Below are positions 22,751 through 35,436 of a stretch of 64,000 nt of DNA, in pieces. The notes below the pieces were generated by a model that was not told where the DNA came from, ran no database searches, and saw only the letters and a program-made list of their open reading frames with translations. Both the position numbers and the translations under genes were made by a program. Within the stretch, counting starts at the first letter, position 1; every line of letters begins with the position of its first letter. This DNA comes from Mesocentrotus franciscanus (Eukaryota; Echinodermata; Echinoidea; Camarodonta; Strongylocentrotidae). The stretch lies in the NCBI GenBank assembly GCA_037976565.1, contig CP137673.1, positions 1,600,851 through 1,664,850 on the forward strand, written 5' to 3'.

Positions 22751-25700
22751 TTACTCATCATCACCTTCATCTGTAGAGAGAACAAAACAAAAGAAAAGCA
22801 TTTTCAAATTTGAATTTCTTCCATAATATGTTTAGACATTGCAAACACTCTACCCTGTGTGGTATAAAAGCCACATTCTGCCTGATGAAGAAAACAAATG
22901 GACGTTTTTTCCCTAAGAAAAGCATTTTTTTATATTCTTGAAATTCAAACAAAGCTCAAGATTAATGACGGTCGATATATGGAAAAAATGTCTCTGTCAA
23001 TATGAATTGACTTAATTTCTAAATGATTGGAATAATTGTGACATGAAAATCAACGCTTTGAGCTGGCTTGTCATGACTAATGTATGTAACAATGACGCAG
23101 CCCAATGAGGAAAAAAAACAACTATCATACAGTACCAGTCATGGCTGTAGATAACACAAACATGATGATGGAAAGTATACTGGATTACTTGATAGTTTAC
23201 TCACCATCACCATCCTCATCATCAGTATCGTCATCGTCATCATCCTCATCAGAACTGAATGTGTTATCAGGGATGTCATAGATACGAATCACAGGCTGTA
23301 AAAAAAAATCAGTCAAAATACAAAGATAAAGAGAATTTTTAGATGGTGAACCTGTAAGTAGTACATCCTAGTTAGTAGGTTATCTATATTTCAGGGTCCT
23401 GCTCAATTCATCGCCTTGTTAATGGACAGTCTTTGCAGCAAACTTTTCAAATCCTCATCAGTTCAACCTAAAGCAGTTCAGTGTCACCTTTTAGTCACGT
23501 TTTATTCTTCCTTTTTATCCAGAATCATCTGAATTACAAAATGTACATGAGCAGGGAGGGTAAAAAACATTGGAAAATTGTAGTCCATTTATGTGCAGTA
23601 CATTGTGCTGTTCATGAATAAAAGCAATTTAATTGAAAATAATCATTGAAGTCTCTAAATTGGCAATGCAGAGTGAAATTTGTAATCACAATTAGGTGAC
23701 ACTCCAATAATGTAGCCTGTACAAAAAGACTATTTTAAGAACAATGAAAAGTAATAAAATGGATGAATGAATGAACTTGTTCCTACCTTGTTGGGATCCT
23801 TGAGAATGAGGTATTTTCCTTCTTTAAGTTGGAAGCACTTATCAACGATACATCTTAGGATCCCCCAAGCATTATCCATGTTGAGATTGATCTGTGCTGC
23901 TAACTCACTGGGTTTGAACTGCTGTGATCCTAAGATCACATGCTTGGCTGAATCACGAGGGTTGATACGGGACACATACCTAAACAAAACAATTCATATG
24001 GTATTATGTGATTACCTGATTCCTCACACATGCCTTTAACAAACACAGACAGTTCTATTAAAGTTGTCTACAGAAAATGCCTCAGGAAAAGTAAAGACTG
24101 TCATCACACCAAGCTTTATGCTAGTTTTCAGACAGGGATAACTGAACATCATCGGCAAGGGATATCATCTTTTGAGGAGGCAAGATATGTTAATGGTAGA
24201 TTAGTGGCACACAACAGGAAGTCCCAGTGTTCAAACCATGCCAACTTGCCACTGCTCTTTGGTGAAGCATTGATCCTCTATTTTATAGTCCCTTAGACCA
24301 CACACCAAGCTGTTGCTACATTGATTTCTCCTTTCCTAATGTATGTCACGCCTCAATGGCTGCATCACACTTTATCCTAATCACATCACTTTTCATTTCC
24401 CAAAGACAATCAACATTTCAATCCCATTGAGAAAGTCAAATCATTGGATAGACTTACCCAAACTTGATGAAATTAGATCCTGCAAGAAGAGAGCATACAG
24501 TCCACTTGGCGAGCTTAAAACTGTTGTTTTTGAGCTCTGTAGCAAGGACAGCTCCTCTCTGTGAATCCAGCTTCTGGCGCCATTCCTCTGCACTGCTTTG
24601 CTGTTAACATAAACGGAGCAACATTAACAAGTTATGGTCTTCTTTCTGAGTGCATGTAAAACAGAATCAATCTTAACCATCTCCAGAAATATTGTTAAAG
24701 ATATAGAAATAAAAATTTGATCCATTATACAACCATCATGATTGAGCATATCATGATGGTTGTACAGTCAAACCTGTCTATAGCGACCGCCCAAAGGGAA
24801 ACACAAAAAGTGGTCTTTGTTGACAGGTGTTCTTTGTAGACAGGTTCCTTTAGTACATGTTTCAAAGAGAAACCATTTTCAATGTGGTCTTTGCAGACAG
24901 GTGGTCACTAAAGCAGGTTTGACTGTACAACCATCATGATATGCCCAAGTTTGAGCATATCATGAAGGTGTATAATGGATCAAATTCATGGACTCAGGAA
25001 AGTGAAACAGTTTCCTCATCTTAGCCTAGGATAAGGGATATTCATCATTATTGACAAATTCATATTCAATCATTACATCACATTGAAAGTATATCAAATT
25101 TTCTAGAAATAGGAAACTAGAGTGAAAGAAAATGTAAGAAAAGCTCACTGCATAATTTGTACCTGTTATGAAATGATAATTTTGAGCAGGCAATGCAGGT
25201 GCTAACATGTAATGTGCATGCAAGTATCCTGAGTTTATCACCAAAAGCAACAACACATGAAAATGTTTGTGTTCCTGTGATCCATGAAAATATCTGGATG
25301 TGAGAATATCAGCTGGTAGAGTAACTATGCTGTCTATGTAGGTGAGTGAACATACCTTAGTATCCCATTCATTGAGAGTCTTGATGTTCAGGAATTGTGT
25401 CTCTCCATTTGAACCTGAAATTACGCCATCATGTTCACATCGTACAATCACGTTCAAATCATCTCCAATGTTCCACTTACGATACCTGTAAAACATGTGA
25501 ACACAACATTGTAATTTCTACTAAGTGTACATAGGGCACAGTGTTCACAGATGATTAATGTGATTCTAGGTGTGAGTATGTTGTTTATGAACATTCCTCA
25601 TCTGTTTCTGTTTTGTTTCATTTTTACACATTGAAATAAACTTTGAACAATCAATCTTTTCTTTCTTTCCCCTCAAAATGTTATTTCTCACATGTAGACA

Positions 25701-28700
25701 AATTCATTTATAATATGATGCTACATTTAGTTAGAATTCATATCTAACTTTAATAACAACATGCCCATAAAATCAATGTCAATCAATATCATATAATGCT
25801 ATTCAGACAACCAAAATTTATAATACAGACCTAAGAATCGCAGATACTATTAATCATAAAAGGGAAGAAAAAGAGATAAAGAATTTAGCTGTATCTAAGG
25901 GGGATGACTTACCGGTATGCAACTGATGCAACTAATGATTCTTCCTCATCTTGGATGAAAGGATTATCAACCTCAAACTTGAACTTCTCACCTCCCTGAA
26001 ACAAAATACAAACGTCATTAAGCAATTCAAACATAAGTATGCAATTCATAAACATGGATTAGTCCTTTCCTTTACTATGAAATGATTTCATTAACCAACA
26101 ATGTAATGCTAATCCATGTATACCACACAGTTACAGTTATAGAAAGACATTTTCCCTTTAAATCAACCAAACTCAACCCGATCTTTAAATAAACCATTAA
26201 ACCCTCTTTGATACAAAACAATTATTTCATGACTGGAGGCTTTTGGTAAACAATTAAGAAAACCATTATTATAAATAAATGCTTTAAAGCCCCTCTGCAC
26301 TAGTTTGGCCAGGAGGGATTAGAGGGATAAGCATGGTCACTGACATGTGGTTATCTCGTCAACTCAGCTCTCAATTAACATAAGAAAAAGAGGATCATGG
26401 GGGACCAACAGGCACCACTTAGGCATTGTTTTCTATATAGAGGGAGCTTTAATGAAGAAAAAAAAGTACAAGTGGAATTAATTTTTTAAAAAGGAGTTGC
26501 CTCAGGATAAGTAAATGCTATCCACATATCAGGATTTGACCTGAATTCAGACAGGGATAACTGAACATCATTGGCAAAAGATTAGAATGGGCTAGAAAAT
26601 AAAACAAGAGAACAGGATAGCATTAATGGTAATGTGAACAATGTATGTCAACCGATCAATCAACCAACCAGCCAGCCAGCTAGCCAAACAATCTACACCT
26701 AGAGTGAAGAAAGGCCTCTCACATCTTAGGAAAACACCACCACCCCGACAATAACCACCACCACCACCACCACCACCACCACCACCACCACCACCACCCC
26801 AGTAAATCATCACATTACTGATGATAAGTATGGTACATGTATGAACGAAGTTCTGGGCATTGTTTCATGAAACCTTCATCCCACTGAAACGAATGTTGAA
26901 TTTAATACACGCGTTTCAACGGGTTGTCAACAAACTTGTACTTTTGATGGTTTCATGAAACGAAATGAAACAAAATATCTTCAAATAGCCACATTTCGGG
27001 CACAACATTGTTTAGACTAACCATCTTGAGGCACTGTTGAGAGAAGTTATGATTGATGAAGGTTGCTTCTAAGCCAAGGTTCCTGGGTGAATTCATGTGT
27101 GTTCCCTCATCCTGAGGTGGCTCCATCGCTGTCTCATTCACCGTCAGGAGATCTGTAAGGTCAAAGGTTAAAGGTCAAATCATAGAGTTAGGCAAAAATC
27201 AAGGTAAATGTTTAGGCATACTCAATACGATAAAAATGGAACATGCTTAACTAAAATAATGTCCAACATTTCTAGTTGACAAAGCTTAATGTATTCTCAA
27301 AACTTAAATATGTAAATTTAATTTATATTAATTATATAAATTAATTTAAATAATTTATTTTAAAAAGGAAAAAGAAAACAAGAAGAGTAAATTATTTTGT
27401 ACGATAATGCCACAAATAAAATGGTAAGTCTAGCGTGTAATTCAGAAAATCTGAGACTACTCCATGTTGAGTGTTCAGATCACTCCTACACATCATAATG
27501 TCTGAACTCCAACTGAGTTGTTACCATAGTCAATACTTACCAAATTCTGAATCATCTCGCTTGTCAAAGAACAGCTTTCCACCAACATGCTGCAAACAAT
27601 TAAAATAAAACATGGATTTTCCATTTGCAGTATAGTTTAAACTTTCATATTTTCTTTATATTTTGACTGTTATTATCGCAATTTACAAGTATTTTTTATA
27701 TATTTATCAGTTACGATATTCCATTTTGGGGGGTATATAATGTGCTGATGGAAATAAATGCCAACTCAATTCAATTTCAAATGAACGGTTACATGCAAAT
27801 GTATATATAAGATTTTTCTACTACAAAGCAAAATCTCTGTGAACTACTAAATGCACTCATGAATTGGCACCAATTTATCGGCAAGAACTAATCCATGAAT
27901 ATAAACCCTCACGTAATCTTTGGTCATCTTCTCAATTAAACCTAATGTCTACTTCTGTATCAACTCTTTCTTATGGCCATCGCTCTTTTTCCAAAGCTTC
28001 TGCTGAACTTTGGAACAAACTACCTTTAAATGTAAAAACTGTCAAACTGTTAGCCAATTCAAAACTTCTCTTAAGACACATTTATTCAAAATTGCTTTTA
28101 ATGATTAACTTACTCTGTTCACATTGATGTGTATTTCATATGTATTGTAATTTGTAGGTTTATTTGCACTTGTTTTGTTTAATATGTAATTGTGTATCAG
28201 TCTATTCTGTTTGTTATAGTGCTTAGAGACTTTGGTGGTAAGCACTTTATAAGAAACGTTGTTATTATACTATAGCAGTTATAGGTATCATGATTTCATC
28301 TAGTCATCATTCATCCATATGTATTTTCTGGTGTTTGATGTGACCAATACTCAATGATTACCAAAATCACAAGAAAAAGACATTTGTTTAAATTCCCTGA
28401 CATCTGTCTTTACCTGTACAATGATATCCCAGGAGTAGTTAGAGCGAGGGCAGCACATAATACTGGCGAGAATGATGTCCGTAGCAAACACATTACCCTT
28501 GGGAGCAAGCTGGGAGGAAAAGAAATCATGAAAACATACATGTACAAAATCAATCAAGTGAAAAAAGCATGATTCATTCTTCAATGTACAAAGTCATCAT
28601 ATAGCCCGAAAGTAAGGTGTCTTCATCAATTGGGGGAAAATGATTTCCTCGACTACTTTGCCATGGAAGTTTGATGAAAGCTGGGTTAATACTTTAATGC

Positions 28701-31700
28701 GTGGCAATCTTAGAAAAAGATCCTTTACTCCTGACGATACCATATTGACCAAATGCCAACAATCTAATTGGATCCCCTATCAATCATAATTCAATTCAAT
28801 TCAATTCAATTTTATTCCATTCTAATATTAAGAAAAATATTTGATAAAGGGTAAAATAATACACATTGAAATATAACATTTACATAATGAAACCTCAGAG
28901 CATTTTCCAACAATACTGCATAGAGAGTCCTGTTACACTAGAAAATCCATCTGACACATGGTTTGTGAGATATATCTCTGATTTTAACTGACCTTTCTTA
29001 TGATAGGGTCATCAGTGGTGGTGACCTTTGTGATTGTAACTGACCTTTCTTATGATAGAATCAGTGGTGATGACCTTTCTGATTGTAACTGACCTTTCTT
29101 ATGATAGAATCAGTGGTGGTGACCTTTCTGATTGTAACTGACCTTTCTTATGATAGGGTCATCAGTGGTGGTGACCTTGTGGAACAACCTGTTGACCCTT
29201 GCTAGTCTCTTTTCAGTCTTGGTGGTGACGCGATCAAACATCTTGTCATAGTACTCCAGCTCTCCACATTTAACACTAAAGAATACAAAATACATGTCGA
29301 TAAAAAACACTGGTTGCCAACAGAGAGCAAGAGACCATGATGAAATAAACTAAATCTTCATGAATCATAATCCACTCTACTAAATGAGCTTATATACATG
29401 TACTACTATACATTAGACAGGTTCCTGGAATGAACATTGCTTTTTATAATAGATGGAAATATAAATAGAATAGGAGGCAATTCGAAACTGTGAGAAAGAT
29501 TTTAAATTACAACTACATCATCATTAGTGGATAGAATACATACATGTACCGGTGGATAGTAAGAACATTCTTCTCAGGCTGTGAATATAACTGAATGACA
29601 GATCATATCAATGATCGAAAGACACTATAAAATACACCCCAACAAACATGAATCTGACATTGAACAATGTAAACTAAAAAGAAGTAGCTGTCCTTTATGT
29701 ACTTGTCCTCTTACTGAATGCACAAACCAGCTACAGTCAAACCTGCTTTAGTGACCACCTGTCTACAAAGACCACATTTTTTGTTCCCCTTGAAAATGGT
29801 TTCTCATTGAAACATGTACTATAGGCACCTGTACATAAAGACCACCTGCCTTTAAAGACCACTTTTCTTGGCTCCCTTGGGTGGTCTTTATAGACAGGTT
29901 TTACTGTATTAATTAGGACAGTGTTGGCTACACACTTGATCATCAGACTTACAGATCTTCAGGATCTTCAACGGTGGGTAGACGTAGCTTGTTGAGTCGA
30001 GGGAAATCCAATTCTTCAATGACACCCCACTCACCGCGGACCTGCACAGATGCACTGCGTGACTTCATCTGGTTCTATAAGTCAAGAAGGAAAACAGAAC
30101 TATTGCTTCAACGTAACTACTTGAAGACCAAAAGAAATCAAAGTAACATACAATTTTGAAAAAACACATAAATGAATCTATTCTTTACTTGTGATTCACA
30201 TGAACTCATACATTTCTTCTAAAGAAGCTTAAAACTTTAGAAGGGAAAAACATTCACTGTTCCAGCTTCATGCCTCCAAGTCTAGCTAGAAATTTACTTT
30301 GATGATGTCCTCTTAAAGTCTTGCAACAATTTGATATAATGACAAGTATCAATATCTTTTGCATATAACAAATGTATAGGTCTACATTTTGGGGTAATTT
30401 CATTCAACATCGATTCGATAAGTGGAATCTCAGACATAAATGTCACACATGACAAGCAAGACTCAAATTTACGATGTGAACTCCAGTCTTCTCAACATGT
30501 CTTGTGGTCATAATATTGCATTGGCTTTTATCTCGTCAGTCTGTGAGCATGACTGCAAGGGGAAAACAATGCATTTAAAGTATTCTAAAATAAAATCTAT
30601 TTATTTATTTATTTATTATTATTATTTTTTTAATAATAATTATTTTAAAGCAATACATGCCTACCTTTAAAAAAAAAAGAAAATAAAAGAAGCAAAAAGT
30701 AGATGGATCTTCGACTGCGTGCAGTCGAAAATGATGCCTCTGCCATAGAGTGATTTTACAAACCAAAACAAAAGCAATTTTTAAAATTCAAGTTTGATTG
30801 TAATCCATTAACAGGTTCTCAGTATATCTTGATTACAAGCAATTTTTCATATACATGTATGACCCGAAAATCTAATCAGTTCATTGGCTCAGCAAGATAC
30901 ATACATGTCTTGAGTTTGATGGTAATCTGTCAATTGGTTTTAATGATGTGATCACAAGCTATTTATGCATTCATAATGAGCCCTGTGACCTTTGACCTCG
31001 TGACCCCAAAATCAAATCAGTTTATTGGCTCTGCAAGATACATGTATACATGACCCAAGTTTGGCGGGAATCCATCAATCGGTTCTTGAGATAACACGAT
31101 CACAAGAACGGGACGTACGGACGGTTGGACAGTAGGACTGACAACCCCAAAACATAATGCCTCCGGCTACTTCATTCCCGAGCCATAAAAAGGTAGACCA
31201 TGAATCATGACATATACCCCCACTAGATAATATCAGAAAAGGACCTGAATAACAACCCATGTCACAATTCTGCTCCATGTAAAAAACAAAAAGACAATGA
31301 ATAATAACTATACTTACATGCTGGTTCTTATCTGGCCACCTTCGACCTCCGTATTGTTTCTGCAACCTCCTGACTTGCCTCTGTCTCTCCTTCTGAGCTT
31401 TAGTCAGAGACTGCATCCCGGCTGTCGCACGCTGCTCACGACGCTCCCTCTCACGTCGCAAGTTACGCTGAAATTAAAACAAAACCAAACATCATAAATG
31501 CTATTCCTTATTGAGTTTTCACTATTATTATTCTTTATGTCAGAACGATTGTCTTTTTCACATATCATAACTCTTAAACTGAGAGAAAACATGTATCACA
31601 CATGGAGTAAACATGAACTTCCGATAAAAATTGACAATAATGCATGTGGTGTTATGGTGCAATTTCTGTGCGGTCTAATATTTAACCAGCACAATGAACT

Positions 31701-33965
31701 ATTTCATAATACACAATGATTAGAACAGGCTTTCAAATGCAGAAGCACAACATTTCTAGAATTAAACAAAAATTCAAGTTCAAAATCATGTGCCTGAAAC
31801 CGATCGTAAACTTACAAGGATTCAATATATATGCTCTATAATTAAAAATACAGCTTCACAGTGATATGAGGTGTCATGAGTACTCAAGCAAATGTGTTAC
31901 TCTAGTCCATGGGTGGCCAACCTTATTTTAAAAATTTCGGGGGCTACTTTTCAAGCTTGCTTGCATGAAAAATAACACTCTTTAATTTGCTTTGCATTGA
32001 ACTCTATGCAAATTTTCGGGGGCTCCTTTATGACTTTCGGGGGCTCTTTTTGGCATTTCAGGGGCGAATCGCCCGAGTCCCCATGTATTTTTTTCCATGT
32101 CTAGTCCCTAAGCTAAGGCTATCTATGTTACCTGGTTGAATCGTATCCTGTTCCTCATATAGATAGGCTTCTGAACCTTGGAGGTATCTACCAGTTGGAA
32201 AGATGACTCATCTTGCTCATGGACGTAGGTATACTGGTTACCTGATCCAAACTGAGAATTGTACTTTCCTAAAAAGATTCAAATAATAAATGTCAGTCAA
32301 ACTGCGCACAGAGAACTTGGAACTATAGTTTTCTTCAAGACATATGAAAGAATCCTCGGCTGAATCAATCTTCAGAGTGGATCAATAATCATTTGGGGCT
32401 TTGCAGAATGTTTCTTTTTCATGTTCTCTAGAAATATTTTCATGTTTATATGAAAACTGAAGGTGGTACTCATACCTAGGGAGAATTTAACCAATATTGG
32501 TTACAAATGGTTACATTCTACAGTTTGTAGGTGTCCTATATTAATTATTTTACTTCTTCAATCTTCAATGCTGACAGCCCATTTGAGATGCAATATATAT
32601 GCATCAATTTCTATCAATGAGAAGAGAACAAGATTACTCAACTACCAAAATGAGGTGATGTTGCAGTTATTGACAAGTTTCAGTAATTTGCCATCCTTGC
32701 CTTGAAGGCTTTGGGTTTTTAATTGCAGTGTAAAAGTTTTGTTGGTGTTGATGTTCACTTTTGTCTTGTCAACCAATTCTCTCTATAAAATGGGAGAGGT
32801 AGCCATTGCCCATGTAAGGCTTGTGCCTATACTGCACGGTGATCCCCAAGGTGTTTTTTTAAACATGTAAAAGGGACAGGTTTAAATATCTATTTTACAC
32901 ATTTAAAAATCAGCTACAGGTTTGAATTTTCATTATATAGGTTTGAAAACCAGCAAGAGATTAATATTCTTTCTCCATCAAAAATATTTATGAATTATTA
33001 GTCATATAATATCTGTGAAAATGCTGACCAAGATACCAGAGTGCATGCGAGAACCTTAGAGCTCTGGAACCTTGCTACAAGAGACTTTGTACTTTGCATA
33101 TAGACTAGGCCCTATATACATCAGTTCATACTCCGAGTCCTACCACATTCCAATTTTACACGTTTCAATTTTTGTTTTCTGAACACTTTCCTTACCTAGG
33201 TAACGTTTGTCTTGATATGTTGCACCTGTCCAGTCGGATACCTGCACACACAAAAACAAACAAAAATATTGAAAATCCAAACTCCCTTTGTAAAAAATAT
33301 TTAAAAAATAATCCCCCCAAACCCCTAGACTAGAGTCTAGTTTTGCCTAGACCTATTTGGGATACCAATTTTCTTTATTTACATTTGCTGCAAGGGGATT
33401 TACTTTGGCTTAATTTTAAAAAATGATTTAGAGTCTATAAGAAGAATATTCCTCGTGAAAAGTTCCCTACTTTACTCTTTAGTCCTTAATTTTAATTAAA
33501 AAATTCGCGGTCTAGTCTAGACCTAGTGTCTACTTTTATTTTATAACAAAAATTAATTGGATGATCCACACACACATAACCAATGGGATCCTGACCTCGG
33601 ACAGGCAAGAGTTTGGTTCCAAGGGAAAACTGCCTTGTTGTTGATGTTGTTTCATATTTCTCTTTGTAAGCCAAATCTCGCAAGTTTTCAGTTTCATTCA
33701 TCAAAATGTTTAACACACTCGCACTCACAGTCACTTCTCCAACACTATTCAATACACATCGCGTACATTGACTCATACGCGTATTTCATTCACACACAAA
33801 ACATATGGAGAAGTTGCGGGAAAAGAGAGGTACACTTACCTTTCCAAGACGATCACCCTTTGAAAATGGTTGATAAGGAATATCTTTGAATTGTTTTGGA
33901 ATTGTACATGGACCCCATCCTGTTGGATTATCCTGTATATCTGGAGGAATGAATCGGGCACTCAT
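22751..33965 (-). CDS. eif3d: Eukaryotic translation initiation factor 3 subunit D
   Basis: Fifteen coding exons: 33840-33965, 33196-33241, 32132-32268, 31318-31467, 29953-30074, 29143-29275, 28414-28509, 27541-27589, 27022-27152, 25913-25995, 25356-25485, 24458-24600, 23787-23979, 23205-23295, 22751-22770. All have GT-AG borders and matching phases, totalling 1,650 nt or 549 residues (human 548). The product is the eIF3 subunit that contacts the 40S mRNA entry side and can bind the 5' cap of selected mRNAs. Recognisable blocks, in order, are [49 protein letters not shown]-like [80 protein letters not shown], and an acidic Asp/Glu tail from about residue 528. The 3' edge of exon 6 is repeated three extra times downstream. 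A 3.7-kb transposon lies ~200 bp upstream of the ATG. Confidence 0.97.
24070..24165 (+). repeat. Intronic interspersed repeat
   Basis: TGCCTCAGGAAAAGTAAA and CAGACAGGGATAACTGAACA recur in order at 26,493-26,580 in another eIF3D intron. The family is unknown. No coding content is preserved. Confidence 0.5.
24765..24925. mobile_element. TA-flanked MITE nested in a palindrome
   Basis: This 161-bp member of the CAGTCAAACC family is flanked by TA. It sits inside an older inverted repeat: TTGATCCATTATACAACC on the left and, inverted, a similar word ending near 24,981, with GAGCATATCATGATGG on the inner side. This indicates a palindrome that later received the MITE. Confidence 0.7.
26288..26448. 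mobile_element. TTAA-flanked MITE (AGCCCC ends)
   Basis: This 161-bp element lies between TTAA words (26,284-26,287 and 26,449-26,452). The left end is AGCCCCTCTGCACTAG. The right end is degraded (GAGGGAGCT). Close relatives are at 57,240-57,432. TTAA target choice is that of piggyBac and Kolobok transposons. It lies in the eIF3D intron before exon 10. Confidence 0.7.
26493..26580 (+). repeat. Intronic interspersed repeat, second copy
   Basis: It shares GCCTCAGGATAAGTAAA and CAGACAGGGATAACTGAACA with 24,070-24,165. Confidence 0.5.
26753..26798. repeat. (CCA)n microsatellite
   Basis: This is a nearly pure CCA run of about 15 units in an eIF3D intron. Confidence 0.9.
27830..28268 (+). mobile_element. 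CR1/L2-like LINE 3' end
   Basis: The residual plus-strand frame (27,868-28,127) shows the typical C-terminus of CR1/L2-like reverse transcriptase proteins: [13 protein letters not shown], then [19 protein letters not shown], then a basic helix. A 3' UTR follows, ending AGTGCTTAGAG...AAGCACTTTATAAGAAACG and ATT repeats. It is 5'-truncated and lies in an eIF3D intron, antisense to the gene. A second copy is at 54,330-54,560. Confidence 0.7.
28785..28830 (-). repeat. LINE tail, (TTGAA)n type
   Basis: Minus-strand GGAATAAAATTGAATTGAAT repeats form a LINE-type tail. No coding part was recognised. Confidence 0.45.
28986..29142 (-). repeat. Tandem copies of the eIF3D exon 6 splice edge
   Basis: Three extra copies (periods 52, 49 and 49 bp) of the last ~33 nt of exon 6 plus its donor and ~16 nt of intron follow the true exon edge. 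Each keeps a CATAAGAAAG|GTCAGT donor. Reading through the first true donor meets a TGA in the next copy, so only the exon-proximal donor is productive. The distal copy has GATGACCC-type sequence like the exon, while the middle two share a 3-bp deletion. Confidence 0.9.
29734..29906. mobile_element. TA-flanked MITE (CAGTCAAACC family)
   Basis: This 173-bp copy is flanked by TA, about 45 bp from the donor of eIF3D exon 5. The right end carries a T for G change in the CAAACC word. Confidence 0.7.
30700..31185. repeat. Interspersed repeat in eIF3D intron
   Basis: This is a diverged repeat with paired blocks TCAGTT(C/T)ATTGGCTC...GCAAGATACATG, GTGACCTTTGACCTCGTGACC and GGACGTACGGACGG, ending CATAATGCCTCCGGC. 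The first end contains TCGACTGCGTGCAGTCGA, a perfect 18-bp palindrome (30,709-30,726). The family is not identified. Confidence 0.45.
31910..32100. repeat. Low-copy repeat with CGGGGGCT words
   Basis: Three TTTCGGGGGCT words, then GGGGCGAATCGCCCGAG, lie in the eIF3D intron beside exon 3. It looks like decayed transposon sequence. The superfamily is not assigned. Confidence 0.3.
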
Positions 33966-34454
33966 TTTGTCTTTTTTGATGATTTTTCAGTCGGATAATT
34001 TCCCCCTAGTCCACATGTACTATAAGCGAAATCACCTGTCCAATTACGTCATGTGATGGCGCTATTCAAAATCATGATCGAGCGACTCCTATGATCTAGT
34101 TGGTACGAAATAATTGTGTATTTAAAACCTTTATAAATATAAAATCATTTGCCATGAGTTCGTATAACATCACTGGCGTACTGGTGGGGGGGGCTTGGGG
34201 GGCGCTAGCCCCCCCAAATAAAATCAAACCATGACTTATTTTCAATTCCATACAAGTGATTTATAAATGTTCGTGATATCACTTGATTTTCAACAAAATG
34301 CGCGTTTCTCCATTTCTGTTTTAAACTGACACATTCCCAAATAGCCAGGAAGAGCATATGTTTTTTTATAGTCACTAATGGGCCTAAGTGGCCACTAACA
34401 GTAACACTAGTAGATAACCGTATATCCAGTTTAGCGAAAAGTCTGGATACCCGT

Positions 34455-35048
34455 ATGTCCGGCCTAGAGAAGAGCTTAGAGAAGGTCGCGGCAGCTCTAG
34501 GCGGTACGCGGGGGAATGCGCAGTCGCCTGCGCCCAAGGTTTGTTTTGGATGTGGCGAGGAGTGTCATTTCCGGAGGGAATGTTCCACAGGCGCGGATCC
34601 AGGGGCCGAGTGGGCCTTGCCTCCCCCGCAAAGAAAAAGAAAAAAGAGAGAAGGAAGGAAAGGGAAAGAAAGAAGGAAAAGAGGAGATAAAGGGAAGGAA
34701 AAAAGAGCAAGAAGAAAAGAAAAAAGGGGCGGATATCAGTTGCAATTTTCCCGCCAACAAGTTGTGGATAGGGGCCAAAGGCCCTTGCCTCTCCCCGGCC
34801 CAAAAAAAAGAGAGAAGGGAAATGGAAAGAGGATAGCTAAAAGGGAACAAAAAAAGAGGAAGAGAAAAGAAAAGGGTGAAAAGAAGGGAAGATCAGTTGC
34901 GATTAATATCGCCAACAACATGTGGATCGGGGGGGGCCGAAAGGCCCTTGCCTCCCCACTAGCAAACCTCAAAGAGAGAGAAGGAAGGGAAGGGAAAGGG
35001 AAGGGGGAGGGAAAGGTAAGGAAAGAAAGAGAGAAAGAAGATAGGTAA
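34455..35048 (+). pseudogene. Gag-like CCHC zinc-knuckle ORF in element copy 2
   Basis: This 197-codon frame is the paralogue of 3,698-4,246, with the same start and the zinc knuckle C-x2-C-x4-H-x4-C at residues 30-43 (34,542-34,583). All four metal ligands are kept, but the glycine before the His is replaced by Cys. The frame continues upstream of the ATG as a leucine-heptad stretch and downstream into a Lys/Arg/Glu-rich tail from polypurine DNA. Conservation of frame through the knuckle in both copies could reflect recent common origin rather than selection. Confidence 0.6.
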
Positions 35049-35436
35049 GGGAGATCAGTTGCGATTTTCCCGCCAACGAGGTGTAGATCGGGGGCACTGG
35101 CGTACTGATGGGGGGCAATTAGTGTCCTGCCAGTGTCACAATAAAATTCAAACGTGGTTCATTTCTAATTCGATACCGGTGATTTACAAATGTTGCTGAA
35201 ATGACATAATTTTCCGAGATTTTTCCTCACTTTTTTAGTAAATTATACTTGTTTATGCGTTTGTTGGAAAATTACAAATTCCTTAATTTACAGTCAGGCA
35301 AGAAATATGCTTATTTAGAGGCCTACATGGCAGGGCCCGCAGAACGACGGGGCTCCGGGGCCTCGACTCCGCCCCCACTTTTTGGAAAAAGTATACTAAA
35401 GAGAATTAGAAAGAAAGAGAGAAAGAAAGAAAGAAT

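Noticed and set aside
25026..25496. 156-codon minus-strand frame
   Set aside because: Only 25,356-25,485 is coding (eIF3D exon 11). The rest is intron read-through past a good donor.
35333..35430. Terminal repeat of another transposon shared with 8,981-9,060
   Set aside because: The similarity is real but short, and no matching opposite end or target duplication could be found.
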